Positions 32,760 through 45,834 of a stretch of DNA of 64,000 nt are shown here, piece after piece (within the stretch, counting starts at the first letter, position 1; each line of letters starts with the position of its first letter). The notes under the pieces are model-generated. The model was not told where the DNA came from. It did not search any database and was given only the letters and a program-made list of their open reading frames with translations. A program made the position numbers and the translations under genes. Source of the DNA: Tulasnella sp. 424 (taxonomy: Eukaryota; Basidiomycota; Agaricomycetes; Cantharellales; Tulasnellaceae); the NCBI GenBank assembly GCA_019633425.1, contig WSUB01000182.1, forward strand, positions 1 through 64,000. Direction: 5' to 3'.

Positions 32760-35700
32760 TTACAGACACCTTGGGACCGCAACCCCCACTGGGCGAAGGC
32801 AGCGACTCTCCTGCAATTGTAGGGAATAAATGAGGCACTCCCTTTCTCTCTCCTTTCTCCCCTGGAGGCCACACGCTCTGGCGAGGAAGTACCAGGCTTC
32901 TGGGACATCCCATCCCTGGCCTTGCGTCAACCCAGTTAACAACCCAGCCGCTAGATCGACATTTTCTTTCGACGGCAATGGCATTGTTAGCGGTGAAAGT
33001 GGGTTCGATGGAGCTTTGAGGTATTGTTGTGCAAGGTGAACCAGCGCTGCAACATGGTCTTGCTCGATGACTAGCGCCTTATGTAAAGACTCGATCGCGA
33101 GCGCGTCATGTCCGAGGGCAGAGTAGTGCAGCCCGAGCTACATTGATCCGTCAAGTCGGGTCTAAAAGGGATGAGACGTGATATTTCGTACCTGTATCCA
33201 AACTCCCGGATTTGTCTCATCCAATACTTCTGCCTCTTGTATCGCTGCCTTAGCCTGTTCAAGCTTCCCCATCCTCCTGAATGTAGCAGCCGATGTTAAC
33301 CAAAGGTCGCTAAGCAGTCGCGTCTCTCTTGGCGGTCGTTTTGACGTCGGCGAAGCTGGCGGGGGAAGTGGTGGCGGGGGAGAGAATGGTCGCGGCTCGT
33401 CTTCATCCTCGTTCACGTCCACGTTAAGGGTAGAGCCTGCTGCGCCTTTCAATTTCAGTGACTTCATTCTAAACCTGCTTCGCGAATGAATTGACGATGC
33501 TTGATATTTTGACGTGACCATGAGGCTGTGGAAGTCTAAAGGGGACAAAAAGCGATTAGGGCGCATCCATTTCGCACAAGTCAACAACACGCTCATACCC
33601 GGGGCAGAATTCGATCGTTGAAGGCGTCTGTTCAGTTTTCCCATTGAACCATCCATAAAATCGTCCAATTTTCGAGCCTCACTGGTAACGCGCTTGCCGA
33701 GAGAATGCATCTGGCGCTGGCTCTTGTGCAAGATCCGTTTCGGCAAATTGCCACCACCGTTGACTCCCAGTGAGCTTTGCCCCTGCGACTTCCGGTGTCG
33801 ATCGTGGTCCTGCTCTCCGTGGTTGTCGTCTGTCGAGTCGGAGATGCGGATATTGTTAGGTTGATCTCCTGGACCTGGGCTCGGAGGTATGAGACGTCCA
33901 AGACGGGGTGCATCTGTTTGATTATACGGGCTCCCAGAGCTTGTACTTGCATCCATGGACTGTCGATGAGGGTCGTCCGGCTGTACCGACTCACTGGTAG
34001 TACGAACGGACGGGTCCCCAGCTGTTGATGGAGCGGTTGGAACGATTGTGCCTATATGAGAATGTGCACCATTCGATGTAGGCCCGGCTGGCTGAGGAGG
34101 ATGTCGTACACCACTGGGACATCGGCCAGAGAAGAAAACGAAGATCTCTGGCCACATCAAGTTTGCCAGGTCGGCGCCATCCACTAATTCTGTCAAGGCG
34201 AGCTGAGTGATCCGCAGCTGCAAAGAAGCTTCAAATCGATCCAAGGCCGTCCTTTGCGGAGTGTCAGGTGGAGGAGCGAGTAATGTTTGAGAAGGCGGAA
34301 GGACCAAAGTTGTTGGAAGTAGATATTTTGCTTGAATCGCTTCGCCTAAGGGATTAGGTCGCTCTGGGGTAGGGGTGGGAAGTGCTGAGGTAGCTGAACT
34401 GCCTAAGCCTTCGATGGTTCCTCCGATCCCAGCTCCACCGTGCAAAGCAAAATCCCTCGTTTCCAAGCCGTTGGACTGCGGCAATCCATCAATAGTTGGC
34501 GTAGCCATTCCTTCATCCCCCTCGGACGGCTCGTCTTCATCGGCATGAGCTAGGCCCAGCTCAAATACTGCCTTCGCACCATTCCAGTCCCCTTGTGCTG
34601 TCAGGAGAAGCCCAAGAAGATGCCAACTCCGAATCTCACTTGGGTTTTTCTCGACTGCAGCGCGAGCAGACAGTACCGCCTCCGGAATGTCGCGAGTTTC
34701 GGCTTGGGCAATGGCTAGATGGTAGAAGGTACCGGCGGCGTGGGGATCGAACTTAACGGACTCTTGTAAACGCTCCAACGCAATCAACTGATGCTTGGGA
34801 CGGAGTTTCGAGTCAGGCTCTATTTGGACGATGACAAAGAATCCGGGTTAGTCAAGGCTCCAGATTAATTGGATCCACAATTACCTCGCTGTGCAAGCAC
34901 CAAGAAGGCTATGCCTTCTGCTCGTGCTACCTTTGCTACCAAGGCATGATCTTCGAGGAGACGTTGGTTGCTCTGCAATATCTCATTCGCGAGTTTGGCG
35001 AGCTCTTGAACTTCCTTCGCGTCCGCGTGAGACTTGGCCAATTTTGCAAATACAGAAACTCCCCAGATGAGATGATGGACAAAGACTCGATCCGAGTCTG
35101 CGTCAATACCCGATCCTAGAAGGTCGGCCTCTGATAGTCCTTCGTCATCTGCCACCTGAGGGACTATGGCTGACGGAGCTGCAGGGGGGTGATCGGTGGG
35201 GCGATGCTTGAGCTGTAGTGATACGTCCCCACCTGCAGTTTCTCGAGCCTTCTTGACAAGTTTGACGTACAGATCGAAAGTGCGCTTGGAAGTCACTGGA
35301 TTTTCTTGGATGAGAAGAAGGTGGCTAAGATGGCGCATGACACGATGGGAGTGGAACGTGAGCCGGGTCGACCACCAAAGAGTCTGTGACATGAGATGAG
35401 GTTAAGCAAAAACGGAAGCAAGGGAAGACGACATACATCGATGACCCATGTCGCGTCCATTTCATCGAAACCCCCTCTCTCCCATGCCGCCACACAGAGA
35501 TCCACGAAGTCGAGTACTCGATGGTTCACCTCACCGGCCCGAGGAAACTCTGTTGTATTCTCCAGGAGAACCTTCATCTCGGATGCGAGACGACGAGCCT
35601 CGTCTCTCCACGCTTGCTTGGACAGAGCGCCAGGGTCCCGAGGATCTAGTCTTGGCGGTGCGAGGCACAGAGCTCTCATGTGTAACGTGTAGATGGCGCT

Positions 35701-36863
35701 TCGGCAGTGGGGCCTAAAGGTCGAAGGCCAGTGGTAGGAGTATATGGAATAGAGTCGTAAGTGGCGGAGCGTCTCCATAATGGAACTGGGACCGTCTTAG
35801 TCAATCAAATGGCTATGGGTACGGAGACATGGGAAGGGAACACTTACCTAGTTCTGGCTGAAACGATCACGGCGCCACGAATAATTCGCTCTGCCCATCT
35901 CCACAATTCGCGGTACTTTGTGAACAATTCGATCTTAGTTTTCCCCTGGGGCGTCGTCCTGGATATAGCTAGACGGTCCAGGAGAGCAATTCCAGAATCG
36001 TATGAAACCAAGGCGGCCTTGAAGTCCAACCTCTTTTCGTGCGCTAGTCCTAGATTATATGTTGGGCCTCAGCCACCCAACTGGAACGACATAGAAAGAG
36101 AAGACATACCTTCGAAGCATCGTCCCCGGATGCGCTCCGCAACCTGCCACGCCTTTCCTTCTCCAACCTCTGCCTCCAGCCTCTTTGATAGCTCCGTAAG
36201 ACCCACGCTGCCTGCCAGAGTGCCAGTATGGGAGATGGCAGCCCCCAGTGCGGACAGCCCTGAACTGGTCCCTAGGCTATTAAAAGCACTGCCTGGCGCT
36301 GACAAATTACTTCCGGTTGCAGAAATGGTGGGAGTTGGGCCGTCAAAGTCAACGCGAGAGAATGTTTCCAGACAATCCTTGCTGTTCTTCATTGCGAATT
36401 GAACATACGCCTTGGCGAGGAGGACGCCTGAATCCCCTCCATCAGCTTCCAACAGCGCGGCCAAAATCGGTTTCGCTGAGGCCTGACGCTCGTCAGACAG
36501 AATATACTCCTCCCCGCGATTGAAGACGTTATCAGACTCGGAGCAATCGAGGTCGAAGTCAGCTGGGGAGAACGCCGTTGGAGTTGGTCCACTGGCGACA
36601 AGGAGAAGGGAGAGGTCGCGTGTCTGTTGAGCCACAGCGATAACTACAGGAAAGAATAGGTCAAGGTACGAACATGTGAAGTAGCTTTGTTTCTTACTGT
36701 TGGGTGACTTGCAATGCTTCTGGTATTTGCGTAGAAGCTCGCTCCAGGAGATGGGGACTCCCTTGTGAGTTTTGGCAGGAGAAGATTCAGCCCATGCGCC
36801 ACGACATAACGCTGCGTTCAGTTCGTGCTCGTAATGAACCGCTTTATAGTTTGCCGCTGCCAT
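32760..36863 (-). CDS. YPP1/TTC7-like TPR protein, Stt4 PI4-kinase adaptor
   Basis: Large helical TPR protein. Yeast Ypp1 and animal TTC7 help anchor the PI4-kinase Stt4/PI4KA at the plasma membrane with Efr3. I place the start at 36863 (MAAANYKAVHYEHELNAALCRG). Upstream in-frame residues lack an ATG. Recognisable blocks are SWSELLRKYQKHC, a helical repeat region with long Ser/Pro/Asp-rich inserts (33.4-34.5 kb), and C-terminal TPRs: FDPHAAGTFYHLAIAQAE, EIRSWHLLGLLLTAQGDWNGA and LGLHYSALGHDALAIESLHKAL. It ends VAVPRCL at TAA 32760-32762, close to the usual family ending. Roughly ten short introns. Assigned on overall layout and the TPR tail. Confidence 0.75.
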
Positions 36864-38812
36864 GCAATGGTGAGTTGAGAGGGACAAGCACGCTGCGCGT
36901 CGATGACGGTCGAAATACGAACTTTCAGCTTCGGCGTTTATGCCTGCCGTCACAAAGGTACAGAGGTTTCACGGTCGTCGACTCCTCGATGCACGCCACC
37001 AATCTACTATGCGCGCTGTTCATTTGGCCGCATTGACTCTCTTCAAAGAATAGGGGTTTCTTGAGACATTTCTAACCAGTATTTGTCTCAAGAAGGTCGG
37101 TCCTTGTTCCTGACATTCGGCCCCAGCTCATCGCAAGCCTCCCGTCACAACATTCTATCTCGCTGGTAGCCTGCTTTGTGAAATTGCATTCCGCAGACAT
37201 AGGTCCCCTCTTTGTCCTGATGGATTCTGGTATACGTTACCAAGAGTGCTCCACCGCCACACGCACATGATCCCAGCCGATTTCTGACATTTACATCGAG
37301 CTCGCTCTAAAGTTGCGAGACAGGAACGGTGTTACTGGGGAGGAGAAAGAACTATCTGTGTCCTCGTTTTGTTGCTTGATTCATGATGTGACGTCTCTCA
37401 GACTTGAGAGATCTCTTGAAGGCAGATCTTCCCCGACGCGGTGCCTCGTTTAGGCCCACAGGCATGTATTGGAATATGGAGCTCCGCACACCATTAGCTG
37501 CCCGCACTATCGATCTAGGGGTCTATTTACCGCGCTTCGAAGTTCACTTCCTGACCTCGAGTTTCTCTCGTGACCCCCTAGTTAGACTTTTCGGTTACGG
37601 TGTGACAGCGCAAGGGACTTTGCCAAAACTGGCAAGGCACAGAATGTGGTGGGAAATGATGTCAGGTTCCGCCAGTGTCACCACCACTGCCCTCTGCGCT
37701 CCCTTCCCAAGACCTGATCTCTCAGGGTAGGCCGACCCGATCGTCGCATCCATTGTTTTTGCCATGAATGTACATCTGCCGTTTGCAGATCAACTTGAAT
37801 GTGGTTCACGATCGAGAGTGCATGTCGCCTCTTAAGTGGCATCCCACGCTCCGCCTAATTGTATTCGGGCCGAATTTAAACGGGATCAATTTCTACCCTT
37901 TGTAGTTCGACCCGCTATACTCGGTTCGTTCCAGCAAAGTCGTCCGCACTCCAGATCCCTTTCTCAGACCCCATAGAAGGAGTGGAGTACCTGATTATTA
38001 CCATTCAAATATCCCATATAATTTTTGCAGCACCATATAATTGCGCTATCGCTGTTTTCACCACAGCTAACCTGTCCTTAAACGAATACCCGCAATAATT
38101 GTATTATCCTTCATTAGGCAAAAGCAAACATAGACGAGATCGGAACTATAGCGCCCGTTGTCACTGCTCTGGGTGGCTGCCAGAGCCGGGATCGGTACCA
38201 GCGGTGTCGAGTTGACAATACCGTATACCCCCGCCGCTCAATTTCCCAACTTGAAGGAACTTGTCCTCCAATATACAACTTCGATCTCGGCAACCTGTAC
38301 CATGAGAGCTAGCTCCGGCGAGCCATCAGGGCGTTCCGCAACGTTGCAATATCGACTCCGCCACAAGGACAACTCTGTCCCTGACCTGTCGATTATCGGG
38401 AGAAGCCCACGATCGTTCTTCTGATTTTCAATTCGTGGGGAGCGAAAGATACGACATTTCCGAATATGGTGACTGCCGCCGGATGATCGACTCGTGCCTC
38501 CAATTGCCTTGACCTTGGCTGGAGGCCGAGGGACGAAAGTTTCGGCTTGCAATGTTCTCGAGATGGATCGTTCTTGGCCACCTTGCAAGCGAGCTATTGC
38601 TGATCGATACGAGAGACTCTTCGAAGTCTTGGTAATATAACAGATGCGGGTGCTGAGTTTGTCCTTCGATCATTCTGCACATCTGGTTGTGATGTTCAGG
38701 TCCTTCACGGAGCTTCTCCTGAATATAAAATACCACCCGGAGAGAAGAAAGCACCGGTATCAACAGCACCAACTCTCAGCCCAACCATTCTAACCTTCAG
38801 CCCTCAGTAAAC
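36864..38812. other. Long intergenic region, possible decayed coding fragment
   Basis: About 1.95 kb between divergent genes. A plus-strand frame at 38158-38424 contains QFPNLKELVLQY, which resembles one leucine-rich repeat of an F-box/LRR protein, but no F-box, start or intron partner is visible, so it may be a relic. Nothing else is supported. The last 100 bp include a CA-rich leader before the terpene synthase ATG. Confidence 0.4.
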
Positions 38813-40071
38813 ATGTCCTCACACATTGCCGAGTCCACCGACCCCGCCTCGCGGTACTTCACAATCCCCGACTTCGTCTCTATGTGCCCTTTCACTCTCC
38901 GTGTCAATCCTCATTACGCCCCACACGCCAAGCTTTCGTATGAATGGCTGGACTCTTTCGGCGTCCACCCAAATACCAAACATCGTGATGCTTTCCAAGC
39001 CATGGACTTCGGTCTCCTCACTGCCATGTGCTATCCAGATGCCGACGAAGCGCGTTTCCGAGTTCTCTGCGATTACATCAACGCCCTTTTTGCATTTGAC
39101 GACTTGACTGATGAAGGCTCGTTGAGGAAAGACGGAGAAGGCACCAGGAGGGCCTCCGACATTGTCATGAACGCACTCTGCAGCCCCAAGACATATAAGA
39201 CATCCTTCAAAGTTGGGAACGTATTTGCAAGGTGATTTCCAGTGCATTTGACTAAACTGCTTTCTTATACTGAGGCAACTTCCTGATGCAGTTTTTGGGG
39301 TCGTGCCCTGGAGCTTGGTGGATCTCCTGGGACTCAACGTCGGTTCCTCGACACGACTGATCTGTACGTCCGTGCCGTGCACGAGCAGGTAGTCAACAGA
39401 GCCAAAGATAAAATGCTTGGAGTCGATGAGTTCATTGCCCTTCGTCGAGATACCGGAGCGTTGAAGGTGAGTGTTACGACTCTGCGGCTCTACCTCTCCC
39501 CACGATCACCGACTCTCTTTGACAGATGTGTTTCGCCATGGGGGAGTTCGCTATGAAATTGAACATTCCCGATGAAGTCCTGGAGCACCCTTCCATTAAG
39601 ATCATGGAGGATTGCGCCAATGACGTGGTGGTCCTGTCTAATGTAAGCCTTGATCTAGAGGGCGGATGGATCAAGAGTAACTCATAACGAAATTGATTTG
39701 TTTAGGATGTCTACTCTTACAACATCGAGCAGGCCCAGGGCGATACCATGAATATCATCGAGGCCTCCATGCGCGACAAGGGCCTCGATTTGCAAGGCGC
39801 TGTTGACTTTGCCGGCCAGCTGGTCAGGGAAAGGATCGACCGCTTCGTAGCGACCAAGAAAGCTCTTCCGTCATGGGGAGACAAAGTCGACGCCCAAGTT
39901 CAGGTCTACCTTTGCGTTTGCGAAGATTGGATGATCGGCGGATTCCATTGGAGCTTGGGCTCAACGCGTTACTTCGGAGCGCATGCCGAGGCCGTTAGGA
40001 GTACGCTTCGAGTCAAAATACTCCCCAAGCAGGATCCTCGTGGACAGGACGAAATTCCTGGTCTGGAGTGA
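38813..40071 (+). CDS. Class I sesquiterpene synthase
   Basis: Metal-dependent cyclase that would convert farnesyl diphosphate to a sesquiterpene in the cytosol. The start MSSHIAESTDPAS at 38813 opens exon 1 (38813-39231). The Asp-rich motif FAFDDLTDE (D-D-x-x-D) sits in exon 1. The NSE-type triad is NDVYSYNIE in exon 4, and SLGSTRYFG carries the C-terminal Arg-Tyr pair. The rest reads as an unbroken all-alpha fold (SFWGRALELGGSPGTQRRFL, MCFAMGEFAMKLNIP) of about 340 residues, the usual length. Three introns (about 39232-39291, 39468-39525, 39642-39705). The TGA is at 40069-40071. No P450 or other tailoring gene lies next to it. The product cannot be predicted. Confidence 0.9.
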
Positions 40072-40549
40072 ATGTTCGTTCAATTCGGTCCATCTCGCAG
40101 GGTCTTTCCGATATATTTGGGCCATCTGTAGACTGTATATTACACTGCCTGGAATTATTTGGGAGCTTGGAATATATCACATAGGGTGCTTCATACGGAA
40201 TCAGCCGCGATGTTGGTGTAACCTTTTCGAGAAAGATCGTCAAGGCCTTCGAGAGCCCAATGATCGCACCTTCGGGTATTAGGGCCAGCTGTGCTCTCCA
40301 TGGCATGAAAAGGACGACCCCTGGTCGGGTGATAGTCTTGTTTACCTGATCAATTGCAACCCCCGAGAGCAAAAGGCAGTCTGACGGGGGCCAGAAATAA
40401 CATGGACGTACTGGTTGGTGGTGGGACAAAAGGCAAAGTGACACCTGTGACAGGGATGAGAATGTCACAAGCAGTAGTTTCATCGACAAACAATTGTTCT
40501 GCCACCTTGATCCCAGCTCGTCTTCGCCACTACCTACCTACCTACTCCG
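40072..40549. other. Intergenic, no supported gene
   Basis: A minus-strand frame (40013-40489) starts with a hydrophobic leader-like segment. It overlaps the end of the terpene synthase exon in antisense and has no further motif, so I do not call it. The region should hold the terpene synthase terminator and the MTO1 promoter. Confidence 0.45.
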
Positions 40550-43405
40550 ATGCCGCCTAGAATTTCGTGGTCCTTAGTATCGAAGCCCGTAGAAAGGAAT
40601 CCTCGCTTAGGAAGAGGGTTGGCTTTTCATGCTCCCTCCATCCCAAGACAATCATCCTCGACCCAAAATTATGACGGTGAGTATGCGTCTCCAGACATTC
40701 CAGGAAAAAAAAATGAACATACTTTGGCTTCAATCCATCTAGTGTGCGTAATTGGTGGAGGTCATGCAGGCTGTGAGGCTGCGGCTGGTGCTGCTCGGAC
40801 TGGGGCTCGGACACTCTTGCTCACCCAAAAATTGGAGACTGTCGGAGAAATGAGCTGCAACCCTTCTTTCGGAGGCGTTGGCAAGGGCACCCTTGTCAGA
40901 GAGATAGATGCACTGGATGGAGTTTGCGGCAAAGTTGCGGGTGAGTGTCCACACGTATTATAAGCATCATCAGGCTGATTCCACTACAGACAAGGCCGCA
41001 TGTCAATTCCATATGCTTAACAGGTCCAAAGGACCTGCTGTTTGGGTAGGTCCGTTTCTGTTTCGTACCACATGTTGATATTACGGGCTAACTGCTTCCC
41101 TGGCTCTGCCATCAGGGTCCTCGCGCACAAATCGACCGAACTCTGTATAAACGTCACATGCAAGAGACGTTGTTCGCCGGAAATTACAAAAATCTTGATG
41201 TTCGTGCGGCTAGCGTGTTTGACTTGGTTTTTGAACACGAAGCAGCATCAGCTGGAGGACAATGGGGATCAATCAGCGGTGTTAAGCTGGGTTAGCGACT
41301 TAACACCTCTTACGGTGCCACTTTGCTGAACCTGTGTTCATATATACAGATACGGGCGAGATAATCCCCTGCTCTTCAGTAGTAATCTGCACGGGCACGT
41401 TTCTCTCCGGCGAGATCCACATTGGACTCAAATCCTTTCCTGCGGGCCGCCAGAACGAAGCACCCTCTCCACCCGAGGGCCTTTCCTCATCCCTCAGTCG
41501 CGCTGGTTTCAAACTCGGTAGATTAAAAACAGGTACGCCTCCAAGACTTGTCAAGGATTCGATCAATTTCGAAGGAATGGAAGTACAGCGTGGAGATGAA
41601 GAGCGATGGAGCTTCAGTTTCATGGGGGAGCCTGAAGCACTGATCTCTCCAGTGAGTGAGATGACGGCGCTTGGGTCACGAGCAGATCGCTCACCAAGAA
41701 TTTGGTTTAGGACAAGCAAGTTGTTTGCTGGAAAACATTTACGACCCCGGACACGCATAAAGTTGTTCGCGATAACTTGCACCAGAGCATTCACATTCGT
41801 GAAACGGTCAAAGGTGCGTTCGTCGTTCACGCATCGCCTCTGCCTAGTAAATTTAACGCATCTGGTCTCATTCAGGTCCTCGATATTGTCCCTCAATCGA
41901 AGCAAAGATTCTTCGGTTCCCTCAAAAAGACAACCATATCGTATGGTTAGAGCCCGAAGGCTTCGACTCTGGTCAGCGAATGGGCTAGTATTTTGTGAAG
42001 CCCTCATCGGCTTATCATTTCACTTTTCTCCCAGACCTCATATATCCCAACGGCATATCATGTCATCTTCCCGAAGAAATTCAACTTGAGATGATTCGAA
42101 CCATTCCTGGGCTCGAGCATGCCGAAATGGCTCGTTGTGGGTATGGCGTTGAATATGACCATATTGATGCAAGAGAACTTGGACGTGCGTTCGTACAACT
42201 TGCGCTTGCTTTACTGTTTGACTCAAAGATATTTCCAAATTCAGCCTCTCTCGAAACGAAGCGAATTAAAGGACTCTTCCTAGCTGGCCAAATAAATGGT
42301 GAGTGCGGAGATTGCCCAATTCCACCCCGTCGCTGACTCTTCCAAAGGAACTACTGGTTATGAAGAGGCAGCTGCTCAAGGCGCTTTAGCTGGCATAAAT
42401 GCCGGTCTTTCCTCTCTGTCCAAGCCGCCCTTGATCATTTCGAGAGCAGATGGTTATATTGGCGTTATGGTAGACGACCTCATCGTCAAAGGTGCTGAGG
42501 AACCTTGTGAGTCTTTCGTGTGCATGGCTGAACGTCATCGGATTTCATTATCGTGGAACTCTACTCTTCAGATAGGATGTTCACCAGTCGTTCGGAATAT
42601 CGGATGAGTGTGAGAAGCGATAATGCAGATTTAAGGCTCACCGAGAAAGGTTCGCATGCCGGATTCCGACCGTTTTCCTCAATCAAGTGCTGATTCCGAG
42701 GAAATGGCAGGTCGAATAGCCGGAGTTGTTTCAGATGAGCGGTGGACCAAATTCCAGGAAGTTCGCGAGGAGTTAGCTAAGGCTGAGAGCATCCTCAAAG
42801 CTGATCCCAAAAGCCCACACGTGCGTCTTTCTCCAACGCACATTTTTCCTCTATTTCTAATACCCGAGACAGGAATGGGAGAGATTAGGAGTGATTGTCC
42901 AGCGAGATGGAGCACGGAGAAGGTCGTCAGCTCTACTTGATTATGCCTGAAGCTTGACTGACAGAATTCTTAACAGTCCCTATGATCTCCTCCGCCTGCC
43001 AGGCACAAATACAGCCATGCTCGTTGGGCTTCTACCTAAACTTTCCCAAATCTCTTCAAGAAGTCTACAACGGGTTATCATCGACGGACAGTATCGTGAT
43101 CACCTCCGTCGCCAATCCGACGACTTACGGGCCTTCATGGCTGATGAAACACTGAGCCTGGATCCGAACCTGGATTACGACCTCGTGCCGAACATTTCGG
43201 CGGAAGTGAGGGATAGGCTGAAGATGGTTCGTCCCGTCAGTCTTGTAAGTTGACCTTTTCTTTTCTCCGGCGAAGACAAAACTAGATTGCATCTCAATAG
43301 GGCGCCGCGAAGAGAATGGAGGGGATGACTCCTGCTTCCCTCGTGCAACTGTTGAGACACGCCGGTCGGACTCAGTCACTGGAGAGGGAGAGCTCGATCA
43401 TATGA
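40550..43405 (+). CDS. MTO1: Mitochondrial tRNA uridine-5-carboxymethylaminomethyl enzyme (MTO1/MnmG)
   Basis: FAD-dependent enzyme that with the GTPase Mss1/MnmE modifies the wobble uridine (U34) of mitochondrial tRNAs. The start [21 protein letters not shown] at 40550 is Arg-rich and lacks acidic residues, like a mitochondrial targeting peptide. The FAD-binding motif [14 protein letters not shown] is followed by [12 protein letters not shown]. Both MnmG family signatures are present: [15 protein letters not shown] (exons near 41880-41930) and [17 protein letters not shown] (42285-42375). The C-terminal helical domain includes [22 protein letters not shown] and [19 protein letters not shown], ending LERESSII at TGA 43403-43405. 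At least ten short introns. Confidence 0.88.
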
Positions 43406-43762
43406 GTTTTCACTTCACAGCCTGTTTGTGACTCCAGAGGGGGCCATTAGCCCTGAACACCTAGCTTAACGACAATTAATATTATCATTAATTAGGCATG
43501 CTACGGCTGCGGTGCAAAGTGTAGTGCTGTTTGTCTCTCCAACTAGCACCGCGGAGTGCTATGCGCATAGGGTTTAAATCTTGGGCGGACTACTTCAGTT
43601 TTTCTTGCATACGAGCCTTGCAGAAGAACTCCTAAACCTTATCCGAGCATGAAAAAGATGATCTGATTACGTGCAACCAACAGACCGCATATAATTACAA
43701 TAGGAAACCGTTAAACTATCCTCTTGTCACAATGTCCGCGTCCGTCCTCCCGCTTCGTTTCC
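43406..43762. other. Convergent intergenic region
   Basis: About 360 bp between the 3' ends of MTO1 and the ZIP transporter gene. I see no gene; it presumably carries both terminators. Confidence 0.5.
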
Positions 43763-45496
43763 TCAATTGATCATAGCCATTCCGACGGCACCAGCAAGCA
43801 GACTAATGACAGCCAAAGTCTGCCTCCCTCTCGGAGACTTTCGCAGGTCAGCATCCATCACGAAGTCTCCTGCGAGAAGCTCCACACAACTGGCGTAGAT
43901 GAGAAGACCAGCTGAGATGGCCGCCATGACCCCGCGGAAGGTTGTTCCGCCAACGACTGTTGGATCCGAAGCTCCTGATAGGAGTGGGTCTTCGGATGTT
44001 AAGTCGGCATGCATGATTTTCTGGACGAGCAGACCGACAAGAATTCCAGCGGGGGTGGTGATTCCAAAGAGGAACGCAAGACTAGGCGGCACAAAGCGAA
44101 TGGATATGCCCCCGTTTGCCGAGGATGAACCAGTTGCAGCGATGTTGGGGATGTGGGAAGGAAGGGACGCTAATCGGACCCCTAAAGAAAGTCCTTCAAA
44201 GAGTTGGTGGAATAGGATCGCAGTGAGAAGAGATGCTATAGTGAAGAACATTAGTCATCTTCAGTTTCGGTTTCGGGGGGAGGAGGTTCAATTACCAAAA
44301 TGAGCAGCTGAGGTAACAGCCAGTGTCATTCCGATTACGAAAGAGTGTATCATGATACCAAGTTGCAGTACCTAGACGATTCAATAACTTTAGTATCACG
44401 GTTCTTCTCCCGGGAGAAGGGGAAGAGCAGAGCTGGACGTACGCATACACCCAGCAGCTGGATTGCCTTGTCCTTACGCCCTTCGTCAATTTCGGGGCAG
44501 TGACCTTCCGAGTGAGCGTGGTCATGATGATGCATATAAACATCGAAATAAGCATCCCGCATAGCAGAGCTCGTTCTACGTCCCATCAGCGGTGAACGCT
44601 CGTTAGGGTGCCCATCGTGTGACGACGAGGGTCGCCGTCGGGAATGAGAATGGTTTGACTGGGAGAGTTCTGGATGGTTGACACGTGGACGTTCCAAGTC
44701 GGGGGGGAGCTGAAAGTACGATGGCACTGGGGATTCGTTGATGGGGGCTACGAGAATAGTACTTCCATTCCCCATCGCCGGTGGCGGAAGGGATGGTGAA
44801 GAGGGAAGGGGTTTGTCTGAAGCTTCACGTTTTGTGGCGACGGATTCCACGTATACTGTTGATGTATCTAAGTAAAGAGCACAGATAACGTATCAGTCTG
44901 ATTGTTTTCTAATGATTCTTGGCTGCACTCACATTCAATGAGGAAAATGACGAGCAACGAGCCAAGCCTGAGAATGACGTCGGCATCAGCGTGCGCCACA
45001 CGGAACGAGCGGGTCGCAACGGATGACGAACAATATTGCCCCAGGCCAATTCTTGTATCCAAACGTTCGCAATTCGGTCAGGTTTGTGAAAGCATCGCTC
45101 AAGAGGTGGATGAATGCGGTGCTGAGAATGACGCCTGAACAAGGTGTATTGGGGATGAGGAGGCGTCACTAAGCAGTCCCTCCAAGATTACGAGGATCGC
45201 AAAAACTAACCTGTGCCAAAGTGTTTTCCGATGAAGAACAACAAACTGGGAATCCGAATGGCTTGTATCCGTTGTGCGGCGGTTGGGAATCCAGCGGCTA
45301 CACGGAGGCCGGACATCAGTTTCTTTGAAACAGTGCACCGCTGAAGGCTAGAAAATATCTGCGTACCTGCTACAGAGACAAGAAATATGACCCCGACAGC
45401 TGCGTAGCGAGTTGCATTGGAGGACTCCGCCAAGACCGAGATTGTTGGTGGTGACGCATGCCCGTTCAGTTGTGGAGCGGCTGCGACATTCGCCAT
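43763..45496 (-). CDS. ZIP-family zinc/iron transporter
   Basis: Divalent metal importer of the ZIP (Zrt/Irt-like) family, at the plasma membrane or an organelle. The start MANVAAAPQLNGHASPP at 45496 precedes TM1 (YAAVGVIFLVSVAG) and then FFIGKHFGTGVILSTAFIHLL. A long cytosolic loop carries a His-rich metal-binding stretch (HHHDHAHSEGHC). TM4 contains HSFVIGMTLAVTSAAHFASLL and TM5 HQLFEGLSLGVRLASL, the two helices that form the transport site. The C-terminal TMs include GVMAAISAGLLIYASCVELL, ending MAMIN at TGA 43763-43765. Five or more introns. The metallothionein lies 6.4 kb away and the Ca2+ exchanger far to the left; any functional link is inference. Confidence 0.87.
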
Positions 45497-45834
45497 AATT
45501 TATCTTCGCTTCCGCCTTGCTGCAGGAAAGAGCTATGGGTGAGAGTGCAGGAGGAGATGGTTGAAGCAGAGCGATGAGACAGAATGGTTTGTGTCAGCGG
45601 ATACTGTGTGGCGTGCCCGGGGCGAGTACCTCATAGGTCGCGGGAACTTCAGCCACATCCAATCACAATGCGAGCAATTGCCCAGCACTTCATTTCATTC
45701 AGCCCATTGATGGCAACCTGGGCTGGTACTCCCCAGCCCCAATTAAGAGACGTGGATGCACAAATCGTCGAATTTCCAAAAGAAAACAACATCTCCCGTC
45801 AAAGAAACAAATCAAAATCGTGTGCTATTTCAGT

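Noticed and set aside
35761..36402. Plus-strand frame of 213 codons
   Set aside because: Antisense to the YPP1-like TPR exons; no motif of its own.
40013..40489. Minus-strand frame with a hydrophobic start, considered a secreted protein
   Set aside because: It overlaps the terpene synthase 3' exon in antisense and shows no cleavage site, cysteine pattern or intron support.
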